From positions 156,057 to 220,056 of the forward strand of contig MU006228.1 of assembly GCA_010093685.1 (NCBI GenBank): a DNA stretch of 64,000 nt, read 5' to 3'. Within the stretch, counting starts at the first letter, position 1, and each line of letters starts with the position of its first letter. The notes under the pieces are model-generated. The model did no database searches, was not told the DNA's origin, and saw nothing but the letters and a program-made list of their open reading frames with translations. This document shows, piece after piece, positions 46,301 through 57,342 of the stretch. Source of the DNA: Ophiobolus disseminans (Eukaryota > Ascomycota > Dothideomycetes > Pleosporales > Phaeosphaeriaceae). Both the position numbers and the translations under genes were made by a program.

Positions 46301-47695
46301 ACGTGAAGATTATAAAGTGGAGGAGGCCAGCAACGCTCTGCTTGAACGATGGCTCACTTGACAAATCTCAAGGTCTGGAGTCGTGAGATCAGTCGCCTCA
46401 TCGCGCTTCAAGAAGAACGTAATAGAAAGAGTGGAATATTGAGATAGATGGCAACTTTATCTCAACTCCCCTCCACTCTCCTTAACTTCAACTCCAACAT
46501 CAATGTCAACCTCACTCTCAACATTAAGCATTTTTAATTTCCTCAAACTCAACTCCAACTTCCTTCACCTAAACCTCGAGCTCACTCTAATGCTCAATCT
46601 CAACTACAACCTGAGCTCAACGTCAACATCAACATCCATCAACATCTACTCCAACCTCAACTTCCTCGCCTCCAACCCCCAGTACCCCCAACCCCAACAA
46701 CCCAGAGCATATGCAGTGAAATCACGCAACCCTTCCAACTCATACATACCATATCTAAATCCTAGAACGAAAAGTATATTTAGTGAAGACTAACAAACTA
46801 TATGAAAGTGCATGAGCTTACGCTATTCAGACTCCATACCTTCACTTCACGATTAACTCCAGCAGTCCCTACGCTCAAGCTGGGTCTACACATCCCACTG
46901 CAACTCTTAACGCAAAAGGCAAACGCGTGAAACATCCAGCCAGCGCCAGGCTAGAGGTTTTCGAGCTGCTTGATTTTTTCCTCGTTTGTGAACAGGTAAA
47001 GTATGTTGCTAAGCTGCGCTACACATTCTATAGCTGTTGCAACTTGTACCTAGACGGAAAAGGCTGATGTCCAGAACCTTGGAAATTTCGAGCTACTTAA
47101 TCTTCTCTTCCTCCACTAGATAATAGTATGCCTAACTTACTTTAGATCCTAACAGCCGTCTAGAAAGTCTCAAGTCGCTCGATTTCCCCCCTCCCCCCCT
47201 CCACCTAATGAGAGGTAGGTAGCTACTTCCAATCCGCCCAAACTTTCCCATTCTCGCGCTTTTCCACTCAAGTCATGTGAACGTGTTTGTTAATGGGGCA
47301 AGGCAGTGAGCTAGGTTATCCTTACGCCAGACCTTTTTCCTCAAGTGATGCAATTTCAACAAGAGGAGGGCTCACGTTGCTTAGATCTGGTGTGGTAATC
47401 AGCAACTTCGATAATACATTTTCGTCGTGCAGGCTGTAGAATGCCAACTTCACCGATAAGACATGACAAAGGAACCAAAACGCTTAAAAGCAGTCCACGG
47501 GCATGCACAGAAAATAGATGACGTTTGCGCTGTCAATGTGGCTTGTATTTATTTTTTGCATTCCATCGTCTAAGTGGTATCTAGCTTGTTTGGCCATCAA
47601 CAGGACCGTCATCATCATCGTCATTCTGCGACGACTTGTCGCCCAGTACCAAACTCAAGAAGCTGTACAACGTCGCGCTCAGGCGGCTGTAGCGT
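40369..47695. other. Gene desert of about 7.3 kb
   Basis: No supportable gene. The two longest frames (42028-42966 and 43434-44063) begin with GTG rather than ATG and show no domain signature. The region ends with the low-complexity tract at 46470-46690 and the 3' flank of the chaperonin gene. Confidence 0.5.
46470..46690 (+). repeat. Degenerate CTCAAC/TCCAAC low-complexity tract
   Basis: About 220 bases built from variants of a 6-base unit (CTCAAC, TCCAAC, TCAACA) in a purine-poor strand. It gives a spurious Leu/Asn-rich frame. It looks like a decayed microsatellite. Confidence 0.6.
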
Positions 47696-50320
47696 CTAAA
47701 AGTCGTTTTCGTCGTTTCCAGCGATAATCACATTGTTGACCTAAAGCGGGTGTTAGCGACGGAGAACAGCGCAAGCGAGGTATGGGAGAAGAGTGTGCAA
47801 GAAGCAAGGCTATCGCAAACATGCTGTCAAACAATGTGCCACGAATGCAGAGCGTTTGTCGCGTGTAACGTGCCAGCGGCGCCTGCATGTGCGCCTGTGA
47901 ATCCGCTTCCCCGCTTCCCCGACATTGAAAGGGAGGGTGGTGGCACGAGCGGGAAGGGCGAGACTGGAAGGAATGGTGCTTGCGTAACAAAAGACGCACA
48001 AAAATACAATACGGGATGGAAACATACCTTGAGTACCATACGACACAGTTGTGTAGCGAGTAACAGTTGCTGCCTCTTCGAGATCAAGGGATCGATCACG
48101 AACTGCTCCTTCATATCTACAATAGCGCCACGTTAGCACGATTCTCGCGTAGTTTCAGCCACCAAAGGGATTGGTGACTCTGGACTGTGATAAAAGAAAG
48201 CAACGTCGCTCGTGTGATCCGTCTCCTTTCCACGCGTGGTCGCGATGCTGGATAGGAAACGGGTTGTTGTTGCGTGGGGGCATGGCGCTACATCCCGTGG
48301 AGGCGCTCAATGTATGCACCACGGGACGGCGTGTGTATGCGTTTCCGGTGGCGCCGCGGTGCAAACCTGGAAAACGGCGGTGTGGACAAAAAGCAAGTAC
48401 GCACGGCAGCTGCAAGCCGCGGAGCGCAGATATCGGAGGAGAGATGAAACGGGCGGGATCGACCACACGGAGTTTGACTTACCATTGCTTCCCGTCTGCA
48501 TGCAGTCCACGCCTAGCCTCGTATTCTTCTCCTTGGCTTGTCGGGACTTGATGTTGGCAAGAGTCTCGATGGGACTGAGACCTGAGTTCTCAGCCAGCGC
48601 CATGGGTACCGCATCAAGAGCATCAGCAAAGGCACGCATCGCGTACTGCTCGAGGCCTGGGCTCTGCGGGACATGTTAGTTGATTTCGTTATCGACGTGT
48701 TGTGATGTTACCTTGACTGCGGCATCCTCAACAGCTAACGAGCATGCAATCTCCGCAGCACCACCGCCATAGACGATCCGGTTATCTGTGACTAGATTGC
48801 GGACGACACAGAGCGCATCGTGTAATGATCGCTTGGCCTCGTCGATGATCTGTCGGAGTTAGCATCCCCGCTTGGCATACCGCACGTGCCTCTACAACAT
48901 ACCATCTTGTTGCTGCCGCGGACGAAAACGGTAACAGCTCGTGTGTTGGCGCACTCCTCGATGACCAGCATCTTGTCCCTCGTGGTTCCAAAGGTGAGTT
49001 CGCGAACAATGCCCGCCTTGCCGAGCTTCTCAGCGCTCAGGTCCTCGAATCGTGGCACGATGCGTCCGTTTGTGGCGATGGCGATCAGCTCAATCTCGGG
49101 TCCTCCCACCCACCGTACAGCCGGTAGCTTGTTTGTGAGAAGGAGATGGTTTGCCTCGTCATCGAAGCCCCACTGACATATGACCACGTTTGCGCCGGTG
49201 TCCTTGATCTGTTGAATCATCTCAGTGAACTTGTTCGACTCGTAGTTTTGGAGTTTTTTGAACTCCTCGACGGAGGTGATGTCCAGCTTGTGCTTGGTCT
49301 TGGGCTTCGGCGGCTCAAACGCGCAGGTAAGGATGGCAAGTTTGGCGTCCTTGACCTCGGACGGCATCTGGGGATGCGAAAAGTCCTTGTCTACTATGAC
49401 GCCCTTGACTAGTAGTGTGTCCTCCAACGCACCGCCAACCTTGCCGTCCACCTTGATGAGTTCGAAGTCGACGTCTTTCCGGTCCAGATCGGCCACGGAG
49501 AGCACGGCGTCGACGGCGATGTGGGCGAATTGGTCGTGTGCCTTGGAGACAATCTTGCTACCTAGCGACGTCTTTGCAACCCTAAACAGCTGCTCCGTGT
49601 TGTCCTTGGTGAATTGGATCTCGTCGGAAATTTCGTCCAGTCTCGCTACCGCGACCTCGCAGGCCTGGTCGTAGCCGTCTGCTATCCGGATGGGATGGAT
49701 GCCCTTGTCGATAAGGTCCGCGGCCTGCTCGAGCAGTGCACCCGCCAACACTACAACGCCCGTTGTTCCGTCGCCAATCTCGTCGTCTTGTGACTTGGAC
49801 AGCTCGACGAGCAGTTTCGCGACGTGGTTCGATATTTCCATCTGGGAGAGGATGGTGGCGCCGTCGTTGGTCACGGTGATGTCTCCATCGGGCGATATCA
49901 GGATCTTGTCCAGTCCTCGGGGTCCTAGCGAGGTCTTGACAATGTTCGCGACCGTCTTTGCAGCGAGGATGTGCGACTTGACGGCTTCGTTTCCATACTG
50001 CCTCTTCTTCCTGCCTTGGCTGTTGACGGTATTAGCACCCGCCTATACCCGTACTGTGTGTATATCGTAACATACTCTCTGACAATGATGAACGGCCTAC
50101 CCGACTCATCCTTCATCACCTGTGCTATAACCCAGCTTGTTAGTGCTTGTTCATAATACCGTAGGGTGCAGGCTCGGGCCGTGGAGGTTTCGGACGCGTA
50201 CCGTTTGACAGATCGACATCTATAAGAGACCCATTGTCAGTATTTGGTTCAAAAATCAGGGTAGTCCGACTAGTGTCGGGACTTTTCGAGGTGTTGCAGC
50301 CTGAACTTACTCATCGCCAT
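47696..50320 (-). CDS. CCT5: T-complex protein 1 subunit epsilon (CCT5)
   Basis: Eight exons: 50320-50311, 50219-50202, 50124-50076, 50019-48903, 48849-48712, 48663-48483, 48116-48028, 47740-47696. All phases agree and give 548 residues, the usual CCT length. Diagnostic sequence: DESGRPFIIVR, KRQYGNEAVKSHILAAKTVA, KTSLGPRGLDKILISPDGDI, TNDGATILSQMEISN, DGTTGVVVLAGALLEQA, RGSNKMIIDEAKRSLHDALC, VYGGGAAEIACS and a final NNVIIAGNDENDF. It is one of eight subunits of the cytosolic TRiC/CCT chaperonin, which folds actin and tubulin. The last two introns are 366 and 287 bases, against 48-92 for the others. It shares a 375-base divergent promoter with the HP1-type gene. Confidence 0.95.
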
Positions 50321-50695
50321 GTTGACTGATGGAACCGCTAAACAGCAACAAAGAACAAATCAGAGCTCGAACAAGCTTCAAGTATGCAAAAGCAGTGAAT
50401 ACTGCGTGTCTGGTGAAGTGAGGGGTGGTGGGGCATCTTGTAAACAGCTCTGGCCCTGATGTCGAAAATTCCCCAGAATGCCAAGTCCCGCACGGTTGTT
50501 CCTGCGCGCTTCGACGCGCCTTCCCTCACAGCTCTAACCTCTCCGATGGCTCCACACCGCCGACCACCTTCACCTCCACCACATCGAGCCAACGTCGCGC
50601 CGCATGCAATTGCGCTCCTCTCGACCGCCTTGAGCTAACACAAGCTTTCCAAACCACATATTCCCATCCGTCATCACTAGCGACAGCTTGCTAAG
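50321..50695. promoter_or_regulatory. Divergent promoter, CCT5 and HP1-type gene
   Basis: Only 375 bases separate the two start codons, which point away from each other, so one nucleosome-free region must serve both. No TATA box is obvious. Strings such as CCACCTTCACCTCCACCACA suggest a housekeeping-style promoter. Confidence 0.6.
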
Positions 50696-51649
50696 ATGCC
50701 CCGTGAGTGCGCCCATGGAGACATGTCCTCGTCGCGCCGACTTTGCTTACCGACGCGCACGCAGCCGCTATTAGCGACAGCGAATCCTCCGGTGACGAGC
50801 AGATCCCGCCCCAGAAGAAAGGAAAGCAGTCCAAGGTCCAAGCAGAGCCAAAGGAAGACGTAGAGGAGGAAGACGTAGAGGAGGATGACGAGGAGGAGGA
50901 GGCAGAGGATGAGTAGGCGCACGACGATGCTCCACCTGAGTTGGCGCGCTAACATGTGCTAGATTCGTCGTCGAAAGGATCATGAGCCACAAGTTTGTTA
51001 AGGTGAGCCAACACGTCCGCGCTTCGCGGCCAACAACTAACAGCAGCAGGGCGACCTTGTATTCGAGGTGAAATGGCAGGGCTACGAAGCCGCAAAGGAT
51101 CGCACATGGGAGCCCGAAGAGAACATGTACGTAAAATGGGCGCAAACCCGGACGAAGCTAAAGGCGCCAGGGTTGGCGCCGCCGACGTTATAAAAGAGTA
51201 CTTCGACGAAATTGGCGGCCGACCAGAGCCTAAAGGTGGACAGAAGCGAAAGGGATGGGCATCGGGCGTCAAGTCGGAATCGGGAACACCTACCGCAGCG
51301 AGCGCGAAGCGAGTGAAGCAGGAGAAAGCGTGGAGTCCACCGCCAGGCTCGTGGGAGCATGACGTTAGCCACATCGACACCGTAGAGGAGACCCAAGACC
51401 CCAAGACCGGCGCGCTGGGGAGATTTGCATACCTCGTCTGGAACAACAGCAAGAAGACACAACACCCGCTCAAGCACGTCTACCAGAAGTGTCCGCAAAA
51501 GGTGCGCAGGTTCAAAGAGGGCCTTCCAGAGGTTTGCTAACATGTCGCAGATGCTACAATACTACGAAAGCCACCTCGTCTTCACACAAAACGACGGCAT
51601 CAACGGCGATGACGAGGACGGCAACAGCCTCATGAAGGACGTATATTAG
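50696..51649 (+). CDS. Heterochromatin protein 1 homologue (chromo and chromoshadow domains)
   Basis: Six exons: 50696-50702, 50765-50912, 50963-51002, 51050-51126, 51171-51501, 51551-51649. Introns are 44-62 bases, all phases agree, giving 233 residues. An acidic N-terminus precedes the chromodomain (FVVERIMSHKFVKGDLVFEV, then KWQGYEAAKDRTWEPEENM), with cage aromatics Phe, Trp and Tyr in the H3K9me-reader positions. The first cage residue is Phe where animal HP1 usually has Tyr. A basic hinge with KRKGW and AKRVKQEK follows, then a chromoshadow domain (SWEHDVSHIDTVEET; FAYLVWNN; HPLKHVYQKCPQKMLQYYES). This is the Swi6/HepA/HP1 role: binding H3K9-methylated heterochromatin, including RIP-mutated repeats. 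The first exon carries only seven coding bases. Confidence 0.93.
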
Positions 51650-52207
51650 CAGCAACAGGTCCACTACGTCACTGGACTTCGTCCATCGCCCACGGCCCCC
51701 GAAGCTGTCATGTACCACCCACACCCCCAAGACGACCCATTGCATACTTCATGATTTCACGGACCCCTTTTTTCTCTACTTTGTACGCGTATGCGACGGG
51801 GCTTGCGCGCTTTGAATTTCGTCGAGGGTGGATATCCTGAGACCGGCGCATTAGTTGGTCTTTGGAGTTGGATTGGGGGGGTTTTGATAAGGTGAAAACG
51901 GTGTTTCAAGTATCTGTATAGTATCAATGCATATTTTGGAACGTGTGAGACTTGCACACTACACGCGCACAACTTTTCTTGGAGATGTGATGTTTGATCG
52001 GGGAAATACATGGCTGGGTTCTACTGAAGTGTCTCACTTGAGGTGATGCGTAGCCTCACAAATTCGGACATGTTATCTGATTTTAGAATGGCTAGATTGA
52101 AATTTGTTATTCTTGAACTTGACAACCCCTATTGCATTCAAGCATCGAGAAACAATAACCTTACTCTGCAGGTTTATTCGTCGCGAGGCAAAAGAGCGCT
52201 TGCAACG

Positions 52208-52264
52208 GTCGTGTGCGAATGTCTGAACTGTTCAGACATATTCGATTCAACAACATACATCATC
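52208..52264. repeat. Palindrome-centred direct repeat, copy 1
   Basis: Contains GTCTGAACTGTTCAGAC at 52221-52237, a perfect palindrome of 8 bases on each side of a central T. It is preceded by GTCGTGTGCGAAT and followed by a CATATTCGATTCAACAACAT stretch. A second copy of the whole unit begins about 170 bases downstream. Confidence 0.6.
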
Positions 52265-52375
52265 CATCGCCCACACTCGCCATAACAATCTCTCCAATTA
52301 TTTGTAAGTATCTATCCCCTCTCACGATCCCATCGTCGCTACAATCCCTATCCAAAACAGTCACAATGCAAAGGA

Positions 52376-52438
52376 GTCGTATGCGAATATCTGAACAGTT
52401 CAGACTTGTTTAATTCGGTTCAACTATATACAACATCC
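52376..52438. repeat. Palindrome-centred direct repeat, copy 2
   Basis: Contains TCTGAACAGTTCAGA at 52390-52404 (7+1+7 perfect palindrome), preceded by GTCGTATGCGAAT and followed by TTGTTTAATTCGGTTCAACT. The arrangement is the same as copy 1, with scattered substitutions. Confidence 0.6.
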
Positions 52439-52726
52439 TTGACTAACAATATGTTTGTCTGTGGGTATACACCACTTCTCACTACTCGAGTGTTGCCATT
52501 AATCCATATACATATCCATATCCCTATCCGTATGCACATTCATATCTAACAATAACCCCAGTCTTTATACACACTTCTCATGCATTTCCCATCCCATTCC
52601 CAAGCGCCACGCAATGCAACGCCAATTCCAAATATTCGTGTGTCTCGTAAAGTGGTGTGTTCAACCATCTTTTGTGGCATCTCCTCCCATCCAAATCAAG
52701 GCATTTGTGACTCGAAGCGTCTGCGT

Positions 52727-52870
52727 CTACGGCTCCGTCATGTCGCTCACGCTCGACGCGGTGCCGCCGACGGCCATGCGCGTTTGCAGGTAGTAGATGA
52801 GGTAGGCGATGAGGGCGATGAGGATGAAGAGGATAAGGATGATGAGGAAGATGACGACGTTGCGCTTCAT
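52727..52870 (-). CDS. 47-residue single-pass membrane peptide (candidate)
   Basis: ATG at 52870. MKRN is followed by about 24 strongly hydrophobic residues (VVIFLIILILFILIALIAYL), then IYYLQTRM and a short Gly/Ser/Thr tail. The positive residues before the helix and the short polar tail suggest a signal-anchored peptide. It could also be the 3' end of a longer frame that reads upstream to 53089, but that upstream part is His/Pro/Thr low complexity, so the short form is preferred. No family recognised; the strongly biased membrane composition in GC-rich DNA argues against chance. Confidence 0.5.
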   Translation of the reverse strand: MKRNVVIFLIILILFILIALIAYLIYYLQTRMAVGGTASSVSDMTEP

Positions 52871-53680
52871 GGTTGCGGTGGAGTGGTGGGTTGGGCGGTG
52901 GTGTGGGTTGGAAGGCGGTGTGGGTGGTGGTGTAGTATGTGGTGTTTGATGATGTCTGTGAATTGTTAGAATGCAAGTTGTAAAGGCAGCGCAGAACTGA
53001 ACATACCTTTCGAAAGTGTTGGAACCGTGGTTCAACTTTGCCAACGCAGCAACGATGGGGTCAAAGCGCAGATCGAGTCGTCGGGACAACGTTCAGATGG
53101 AAGCAGCAATTTCAACTGCGAGCTCAGACTTCAAATCAAACTTTAAGTCCAATAAATATCGCGATGTGTGTGGATTGGGTAGTGCAGCAGTGCAAAGTGG
53201 CAGCCAAGATGTCCTTCTACGGAATGCGACATGCAGCACTTTTGTACAGAGGCGGGGTTCCGTGCGTCGTGTGAGGTGGTTGGGTCGCGCCCGGCCCAGC
53301 CTCGTTGCGCGTGGCTGGCGGGGCTGGATGCGAAACACCAGGTGGCATCATTGCGATATTGCAGGATTGGTGTTATGGAGGTGTTTCTCGGAAATTTGGG
53401 CCTTGCTTAGGATAAATTGTTGGATGGGATGGGATGACGCGCGTGGTGTTGGGGTGGAAGGCGCGAAGTCAGGTGTTGGGCTTAGCGCGTTCTGCCTACT
53501 TCGCACGTCTTGGGGTACCTAGTGCTGCGCTTTCTGTGCTTGTTCGCTGACAACACTGCATCTGATAACACCTTACTTTTGTTGTTCGGCTTATTTGTTC
53601 CTCGTTTTTATCTGCACCACGAAGCGCTGCCTAGGGCTCATGCCATTTCAGCAGCTGATTCTTTCAGCCTAACCTACAGT
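52871..53680. other. Intergenic, no gene seen
   Basis: About 810 bases holding the upstream regions of two divergent genes. Frames here (such as 53016-53522) lack supporting features. Confidence 0.4.
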
Positions 53681-55742
53681 ATGAACATCATACCCGAGCA
53701 GGATGTTGATGCATTTCCAAGGTTCGACGAATCCCCGGGCCAGAGAGATTCATCTGAGTTCTCGGAGCCGTTTGAAGTGGTAACGCTCTGCGACTGGTGC
53801 AGCGACATCTTGGTCGAAGAACGCTCACGTGAGAGAAGGAGATCAGATTATCCGCGACGAGCTCTTGATCAGCTAAGAGAGGCCTCGTTGGCTGGATGTT
53901 CTGTTTGCTCGACGGCGTACCGCAGCCCCGCCATTTCTCAGTATGCAGTATTCGAGTTGTTCGTCCATTATAGTGTTTTACTGGCCTACCAACATTCGAA
54001 ATAGTTGAAGGTTCCACATCACCCCAATTGCGGTGGACGTTTGAACTTATGGACGCTAGGGATCTAGTTTTCGATGTTTGTCAAGAAGCCGCGCACTATA
54101 ACACCCCGACTCATAGCTCAGATCTTGCTGTCACTGTCCTGATAGACAACTGGATGAGTATATGCTCGACGGAACACACACATTGTCATCTGCAACTGTC
54201 GACTTATCGACGACCCCCACGGCTCGTTGAGATCACGGAAGATCGCATCAGGCTAGTAGCAACCAATGTTACCCACAAGGGTGAACGCGTGGAGCCATAT
54301 GCTTCGCTCAGCCACTGCTGGGGGACAAATCCGACCTTTCTGACCTTGACGGAGCAGAATCTACACCGTCTTCATAATCGAATCGACCACGATGAACTGT
54401 CCAAAACATTTCAGGATGCTATCCTACTGTGTCAGAGACTGGATATACGTTATCTATGGATCGACAGTTTGTGCATCATACACAAGGGCGCAGGCAGCAA
54501 GGAAGATTGGCTCCGACATGTGGTGGAGATGCGCCATGTTTACCGCAACTGCTGTGTCAACATTGCGGCTAGTCATGCTCCAGACGCTACACACGGTCTC
54601 TACGCGGAGCGGAGTCCGAAACATATCAAATCTTTGATCATATCCAGCCAAGGAGATGATTCGATCCCACATGGGCAGTATTTTTAAAGCATCAGACGAT
54701 TGTTAAGCACGGTTGGGGACAAGCCCTTCTTACTACGCGAGGCTGGGTGTTCCAAGAACGACTACTTTCTCCTCGTTTAGTCTACTGGACGAACGACCAA
54801 GTCTTTTGGCAATGCTCGTCCGTGCACGCATGAGAAACCTACCCTGCCGGCTGGGACCCTAGACCCGACTTGCCTCCTTTCGGGTTCCCGGAGGTGGATT
54901 TAAATACCAGTGGAAAGGCTATTGACGACGAGGCTCAGCGCCAGGTGCGCAGGTCCTGGCGGGCTATGGTTTCTGAGTATTCCGCATGTCGCCTCTCTTA
55001 TCCCGACGTAGACAAACTACCAGCGATGGCTGGCGTCGCTAAAACGTTCGCACGGCTGTTCGACGATGAATACGTTGCGGGAATGTTCAAGAGTCATCTC
55101 CCAGAAGGACTGCTTTGGGGGAGCACACACCCTCACACCCAAGCAACGCGACCCGCATCCCAGGTCTATCGCTGTCCGTCTTGGAGTTGGGCAAAGCTAG
55201 ACAGCGCGGTGCATCTACGCAGCGATATAGTTGTATACGACAAGGTTAAATTTCACCAACGTCTCGCCGACATGGTGGATACACAAATTGAACTGATTGA
55301 TCCCACAAATCCATTCGGGCGCTTGAAAAGCGCAAGATTGACTTTGCATGGCTGGGTGACACCTTTTCGTCGGGATGTATCCGGGTCTGCCAAACCATTT
55401 CGCGAAACCCAAGCAATTGAAGGCTACGTAAGCCAATGCCGTCTTGTTTACTCCGAGGTACTTGGTCAGGACGTATACACGGTTTACACCGTGTTTGACT
55501 TCACTGTCCATGCCCACGAATCACGAGAGGATGCTTTTGCAATGCCAATAGAATTGAAATCTGATGACATTGTAGTCTCTGGATTGATTCTTCGCGGAAT
55601 TGATCAAGATGGGGATGTGCTATACGAAAGAATCGGCACTACGGCACTGACATTGAGTTCTCGACTTGGAAGAATGCAAGGGGCATGTGAGATCGTGAAG
55701 CTCTTTGAAAAGATTCCCAAGGAAGACATCATTCTCATATGA
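53681..55742 (+). pseudogene. HET-domain (heterokaryon incompatibility) protein, broken
   Basis: The ATG at 53681 begins an N-terminal region with CDWCSDIL and ASLAGCSVCSTAY, the Cys pairs that commonly precede HET domains. A second frame carries the HET domain: PYASLSHCWG, LSKTFQDAILLCQRLDIRYL, WIDSLCIIHKG and MRHVYRNCCVNIAASHA. At a T5 run (54681-54685) the frame changes, and the third frame continues with GWGQALLTTRGWVFQERLLS and PRLVYWTNDQVFWQCSS. It then hits TGA at 54831-54833 and resumes to 55742 (CPSWSWAKLDSAV is the usual late HET-protein motif). The link between the first two frames near 53950-54010 could be an intron but no phase-consistent pair was found. The intact family triggers cell death after fusion of unlike hyphae. 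Confidence 0.75.
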
Positions 55743-55937
55743 TGATGTCGCCTCCAGAGGGGTCAATTCTCGTGTCTATTGATCTTTCTACAATGTATGT
55801 GGCACCACTGGTCTCTGCAGTAACCTTGAGCTTCAGAATCCTATATGACGCCAATCCCTGACTTCCTAGCCCTGAATCCGAACTCTTCGCCGGAAAAGTC
55901 ATCTCTCAAATCATCCAGCCTTTTGCTCTCCGCCTAC

Positions 55938-56775
55938 TCACTCCTTTAGCAGCAGATAACTCTCAAGCGCCATCGGCTGGACAGTCCTATCCTTTAGCGG
56001 TAAAGCAACGGCTTTGATAAACGCTTCTCGAAACCTTTCGTTGTCCTTGATAAGAAGCGACCAGCTAGGTTGTTCGCAGTCGATGATACTGCTGTTTCCC
56101 CAGTTGCGAATAACAAGGTCTTCGAAAAACTCGCGGACCTTGAGCCCGCTGTCTTTGATCCACTGGAGGAAGTCGCCATCAAGCTGGAAACTTGGCAGCT
56201 CTCGTGTGTACGCTGCGAACAGTCTTCTCATGGCATGGTTTTGGAACTTTAGGCTTTCCAGACGATGGCCGAGCTTCCAAGCCAAGATACCAGCCTTGAC
56301 GTACCAAACCATGACACCTGAATCGACATCGGCTTGCTGCACGTCTTCCGATGTTGTCGAGGGTATGCGTATTGCAAGCTGTGCGATACGATGGTGATCG
56401 CGCGAACCCAGTGTACTCGTAATAACGACCCTTCAAGAGCCATTGGATGTACAAGCTCAGGACAGGTGCTCCGATGAAGTCGACGATGACTGTACTCTCC
56501 TTGCTCTCTAGGAGTTGTTCGCGGAAGTACTCCGAGTCGCGACATAGTACGTCTCTTGGCAGCAGCCACGGCGCAGTGTCCAATCCTGGAAATCGAACGG
56601 TAACAAAGTTGAGCTGCTGGAAGCTACTACAGTTACCGAGTTGTTTCAATCAAAAGCTTTTGATTGGACCATACCATTTTTCAAGCCTCAAAGCTTCGTC
56701 AGTTTGGGCATCGTTATCGAAGTCGCCATCGTCGACTTCATCGCGTTCTCGTTTCTTCGTCATTGAGCGGCTCAT
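55938..56775 (-). pseudogene. BTB/POZ-type protein gene, frameshifted
   Basis: Exon 1 (56775-56675) encodes MSRSMTKKRERDEVDDGD and joins across a 51-base intron to exon 2 at 56623 (FQQLNFVTVRFPGL). There follow DVLCRDSEYFREQLLESKES and LYIQWLLKGRYYEYTG, the core pattern of Dothideomycete BTB-like proteins. Near 56400-56409 a one-base frame change at a GGG run separates this from the rest (DVQQADVDSGVMVWYVKAGI; LFAAYTRELPSFQLDG), which ends at 55938. With one G fewer the halves would be collinear. Either a recent frameshift or a base-calling error. BTB proteins are dimerisation or cullin-adaptor modules; no partner domain such as Kelch is present. Lies 195 bases from the broken HET gene, convergent with it. 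Confidence 0.65.
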
Positions 56776-57342
56776 TACAGCGTTGTTGCTGCAATCGAGA
56801 TGGAGCGAAGTTTAGTGGTTGTTAAGAATGATGGTGAGCCTTAAGTAATGTTTGACCTTTAACTGCTTCCAGGTGAAGGTGAATTAACGTATCTTCTGCC
56901 CAACCGCGCCAACACTCTGAATTGCCTCTTACCTTCACTACGCTAATACGAAAACGTGGGGTAGAAGGTACGACAGCATTGTGAGGATAGTATTTTACAC
57001 GGTTCACAAATGCCTACACAAGCTGACTCGGGATTCCATACCACAATGGTCATTTTTGATTAAGTGAGTTGCGTAACTGAACCTAAAGCCAATCATAGTG
57101 CAATTCTAAAAGACGATGTCCAACTACCATTATTAGAGGCACATACTACAATATTCAAGATGATCGGTTTTGTGCTCGGTCGACGATGCTCCGCGTGGTG
57201 CGGGGAAATGACCCCGGAGCCCCACGTACCTGCCATACCATCAGCAACAAAGGCCAGATACACTACTGAGAACCAACTTCTTTAAGCGGATGGTCAGCTC
57301 AAAGTTTCACTTAAAGGCATCGTCACCCAATCCACACCAACT
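56776..57342. other. Divergent intergenic region
   Basis: The 567 bases between the BTB-type gene and the beta-mannosidase, which are transcribed away from each other. No distinct motif identified. Confidence 0.4.

Larger units (their letters stand above)
51650..52726. other. Intergenic with paired palindromes
   Basis: About 1.1 kb between the HP1-type gene and the small membrane peptide. No gene seen; it contains the two palindromic repeats listed separately. Confidence 0.45.

Noticed and set aside
46503..46793. Leu/Asn/Ser-rich 96-codon frame
   Set aside because: Produced entirely by the CTCAAC-type low-complexity tract.
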